From assembly GCF_008923185.1 (NCBI RefSeq), contig NZ_WBMT01000003.1:434001-498000 (forward strand): a DNA stretch of 64,000 nt, given 5' to 3'. Each line of letters opens with the position of its first letter. The stretch's first letter is position 1. Shown here piece after piece: positions 62,223 through 64,000 of the stretch. This DNA is from Actinomadura rudentiformis (GTDB lineage Bacteria; Actinomycetota; Actinomycetes; Streptosporangiales; Streptosporangiaceae). The translations under genes were made by a program, and so were the position numbers. The notes beneath the pieces are model-generated. The model was not told the origin of the DNA. It saw only the letters and a list, made by a program, of their open reading frames with translations, and ran no database searches.

Positions 62223-62730
62223 AGAGGCCAGCCGAGCCCTTGCGGCCGTCCGGCCAGGTGGCAGTGGCGTCCCCGTCCGGCAGAACGGCGAACTCGGCAG
62301 GGATCGCAATGGGCCGTGTGCGGCGGATGGAGCGACTCGCGACGTAAAAGAAGACGAGGCTGCCGCCACCGAATATGACGACCAACCAGTACCTGTCGAA
62401 CGCATTGCGGTTGGCCTGGAGTACGGAGCCGCCGGGGTCGGCGGGGCTGTAGCGGACCTTGATGGTCTCACCGGCGCCGGGGAGTCGACCGTTCCACTGA
62501 TTGTTGCTGATCTTCGCGCGTATGGTCCGTTCGGTCCGGGTGGTGAATTGGACTTCGAGGTGGCCGTACTTGCTGCGGTCGACGCTGATGACCTTGGCGG
62601 AAACATCGATCCCGCTCCGTTGCAGGCCGAACTCGCTCGCGAAGTTGACTAAGGCCAGGACCCCGAGCAGTACAGCACCGAGAAGGTACCCGATGATTTG
62701 CGCCGTGCGCCCCCGTCTACTTTTTCCCAT
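62221..62730 (-). CDS. DUF3592-like membrane protein (probable cargo of the lost element)
   Basis: About 169 aa from an ATG with no good ribosome site; the frame is open to 62826. Two TM helices (IIGYLLGAVLLGVLALVNFA and YWLVVIFGGGSLVFFYVASR) flank a beta domain (SAKVISVDRSKYGHLEVQFT, AGETIKVRYSPADPGGSVL) as in DUF3592 proteins. Its base composition is less GC-rich than the tad genes. It lies between TadC and the integrase fragment, so it is likely to have arrived with the element. Its stop abuts the integrase fragment. Confidence 0.75.
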   Translation of the reverse strand: MGKSRRGRTAQIIGYLLGAVLLGVLALVNFASEFGLQRSGIDVSAKVISVDRSKYGHLEVQFTTRTERTIRAKISNNQWNGRLPGAGETIKVRYSPADPGGSVLQANRNAFDRYWLVVIFGGGSLVFFYVASRSIRRTRPIAIPAEFAVLPDGDATATWPDGRKGSAGL

Positions 62731-62912
62731 GCAGGTGAGACGCGCGTCTTCGAAGATCCGTTGCCGCGAGACCAGGTGAAAGCGCGTCCGCGTACGGACG
62801 GCGACTTCCGCGCCTGGCCCGAGCATGCAACGTAACCGCCTCGCCTAGGTGAGCGTTTTTCTGTGGACAACTTGGGCGACGTGAGATGTCGAGTGTTTCG
62901 CGGACGTGCGCT

Positions 62913-63665
62913 TCACCAAGGCAGGAGGATCGTGGAGGCGATCCCGGCTATGGCGGGCACCACGCCCAGCAGCATGAAGGCGGGTAGGAAGCACAGGCCC
63001 AGAGGGGCGACGGCGCGTACACCTGCCGCTCTGGCTCGGGCTGCCGCCGCGGTCCGGGCCACACGTCTCTGATCGCTTGCCAGTCGTGCCAGAGAGGGTG
63101 CCAGTGCGGTGCCGCTGCTGGCTGCGCGAACGGCGGTACGGGCCAAGGGGGCCAGTGCGGGTTCCTTGGCAAGGGCCAGCCATGCGACAGCTGGGTCCAC
63201 TCCCAATCTGATCTGGACTACGACGCTTAGAAGCTCTTCGCCGAGGGGGCCGCCGACGGTCGTCCCCACAGCTTCTACGGCTTCTCCCCAAGGCGAGCCA
63301 CCGCGCAGGCACGCGGCCAGAAGATCGACCGCCACTGGGAGGTCCACGACCATCCTGGCTGTTCTGCGGCGGCGCTCGCTTCGTTCCGAACGGCCGAACG
63401 AACGGTCGACCATAAGGGCAACGAGGATCCCGGCGACCAGGCCCACCGGTCCGCCGAAGGTGATCGCGCAGACGATTCCGGCTAGGGCGGCTGCGACCCG
63501 GCGGGTTCTCAGGTCGTGGCTGGTTGCGCGTGCTGCGCCTTCGTTCGCCGGGTGGGGCCTGGATGTCTGCACCAGGCTGCTGAGCCTGCGGGCTGCCGGT
63601 CGGGGCGGACGTGGAAGGAGGAAGCCGCAGGCAGCCATGCACAGCGCTGCGGCGAGCATCAGCAC
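62913..63665 (-). CDS. TadC-like type II secretion system F protein
   Basis: About 250 aa: N-terminal TM (LMLAAALCMAACGFLL), then AGIVCAITFGGPVGLVAGIL, the T2SSF core (RRTARMVVDLPVAVDLLAAC, LRGGSPWGEAVEAVG, EELLSVVVQIRLGVDPAVAW), and two C-terminal helices (APLGLCFLPAFMLLGVVPAI). It is the inner-membrane platform of the Tad pilus. The start is uncertain: GTG at 63665 was chosen, but the frame is open to 63755. Upstream is TadB, 31 bp away. Confidence 0.88.
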   Translation of the reverse strand: MLMLAAALCMAACGFLLPRPPRPAARRLSSLVQTSRPHPANEGAARATSHDLRTRRVAAALAGIVCAITFGGPVGLVAGILVALMVDRSFGRSERSERRRRTARMVVDLPVAVDLLAACLRGGSPWGEAVEAVGTTVGGPLGEELLSVVVQIRLGVDPAVAWLALAKEPALAPLARTAVRAASSGTALAPSLARLASDQRRVARTAAAARARAAGVRAVAPLGLCFLPAFMLLGVVPAIAGIASTILLPW

Positions 63666-63696
63666 GCGGGCACTCGCAGGGTTTGGGTTGGCTGTT

Positions 63697-64000
63697 TCAT
63701 CGGGATGTCTCCGCGGCCTTAGCCAGGCGCTGGGTCCACCAGAGGCCTGTCGCATCGAGGCCGACGCCTACGGCGAGACAGCATGCGCCCGGGAGCGTCC
63801 CAAAGAGGAAGGCCAGAGGATTGGCACCCAGCGCGGCTGCCATTCCAAGGCCGAGCAGCGGAAGGCCGGCAAGTAGACGTGCGGTCGCTCGCGGACCGGC
63901 CAGTTGGGCGGTCACGTCTTGGCGCTGTGCTTCCTCATCGCGCAAGGCCGACGCCAGCCCATCAAGAACCGTCGCGAGCGTGCCTCCGCGCTCGGCGCCG
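63697..64000 (-). CDS. TadB-like platform protein (partial, C-terminal part)
   Basis: The gene enters from beyond the right edge. The visible 100 residues read AERGGTLATVLDGLASALRD, EEAQRQDVTAQLAGPRATAR, then two TM helices (LLAGLPLLGLGMAAALGANP, FLFGTLPGACCLAVGVGLDA) and a short tail. This is the end of a T2SSF domain, as in TadB/TadC. It is the upstream partner of the TadC gene on the same strand; tadA and the rest of the operon should lie to the right. Confidence 0.88.
   Translation of the reverse strand, partial: GAERGGTLATVLDGLASALRDEEAQRQDVTAQLAGPRATARLLAGLPLLGLGMAAALGANPLAFLFGTLPGACCLAVGVGLDATGLWWTQRLAKAAETSR

Overview
The window is high-GC actinomycete chromosome. It carries a BldG anti-anti-sigma locus, a Tad-type pilus locus, an H+-pyrophosphatase, many GTG starts preceded by GGAGG-type ribosome sites, and lipoproteins typical of filamentous actinomycetes. 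The set of small conserved proteins suggests a Streptosporangiales/Thermomonosporaceae (Actinomadura-like) genome, but this is inference from gene content. There are no rRNA genes, convincing tRNAs, CRISPR arrays or complete insertion sequences. All coordinates are from reading the sequence; no database search was run.

Layout. 0-6 kb: the end of an unknown gene, then a three-gene minus-strand run of fatty acyl-AMP ligase (FadD32-like), MMPL transporter and secreted antigen-85-like esterase. The transporter and esterase overlap by 11 bp. 6-18.6 kb: a proline-rich membrane protein divergent from an IclR regulator, then small enzymes, an RlpA-like lytic protein, an unknown secreted protein, a ferritin-like diiron protein, an LpqC-type lipoprotein esterase, a TetR/scramblase-like pair and a GH1 glycosidase. 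18.7-26.3 kb: an LCP ligase, a dead epimerase fragment, an EphD-like hydrolase/SDR fusion, a MerR regulator, two tandem CapA lipoproteins and a second antigen-85-like esterase. 26.5-36.7 kb: NfeD/SPFH, a molybdopterin oxidoreductase, a DUF2231-Rieske protein, a small gene behind a LexA-like box, TauE, a second SPFH protein and an ABC ATPase. 36.9-49.9 kb: RDD and DUF2752 proteins, a histidine kinase/response regulator/PP2C operon, SDR-MFS-QueA-like genes, serB, a FUSC transporter, SixA and a 37-aa membrane peptide. 50-64 kb: hppA, a 2-kb repeat-bearing gap, the anti-sigma/bldG pair, an MrfA-like helicase and the tad genes, whose 3' part is split by a degraded integrase and a small cargo gene.

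Two themes stand out. First, several genes resemble parts of the mycobacterial outer-lipid machinery: FadD32-like ligase, MmpL-like flippase, two Ag85-like acyltransferases, an EphD-like fusion and an LCP ligase. No PKS13-like gene is in the window, and the suspected family is not known to make mycolates. This could be an undescribed lipid activation, export and surface-acylation module. Second, five of the nine convergent gene junctions contain short tandem repeats (16-23 bp, 2 to about 11 copies) whose unit includes a stop codon of a flanking gene, as if gene ends had been repeatedly copied downstream.

Regulation that can be read directly includes palindromes ahead of the FAAL operon, the IclR gene, the diiron gene and the MerR gene, a LexA-like box ahead of a 77-aa gene, and strong hairpin terminators after several minus-strand genes.
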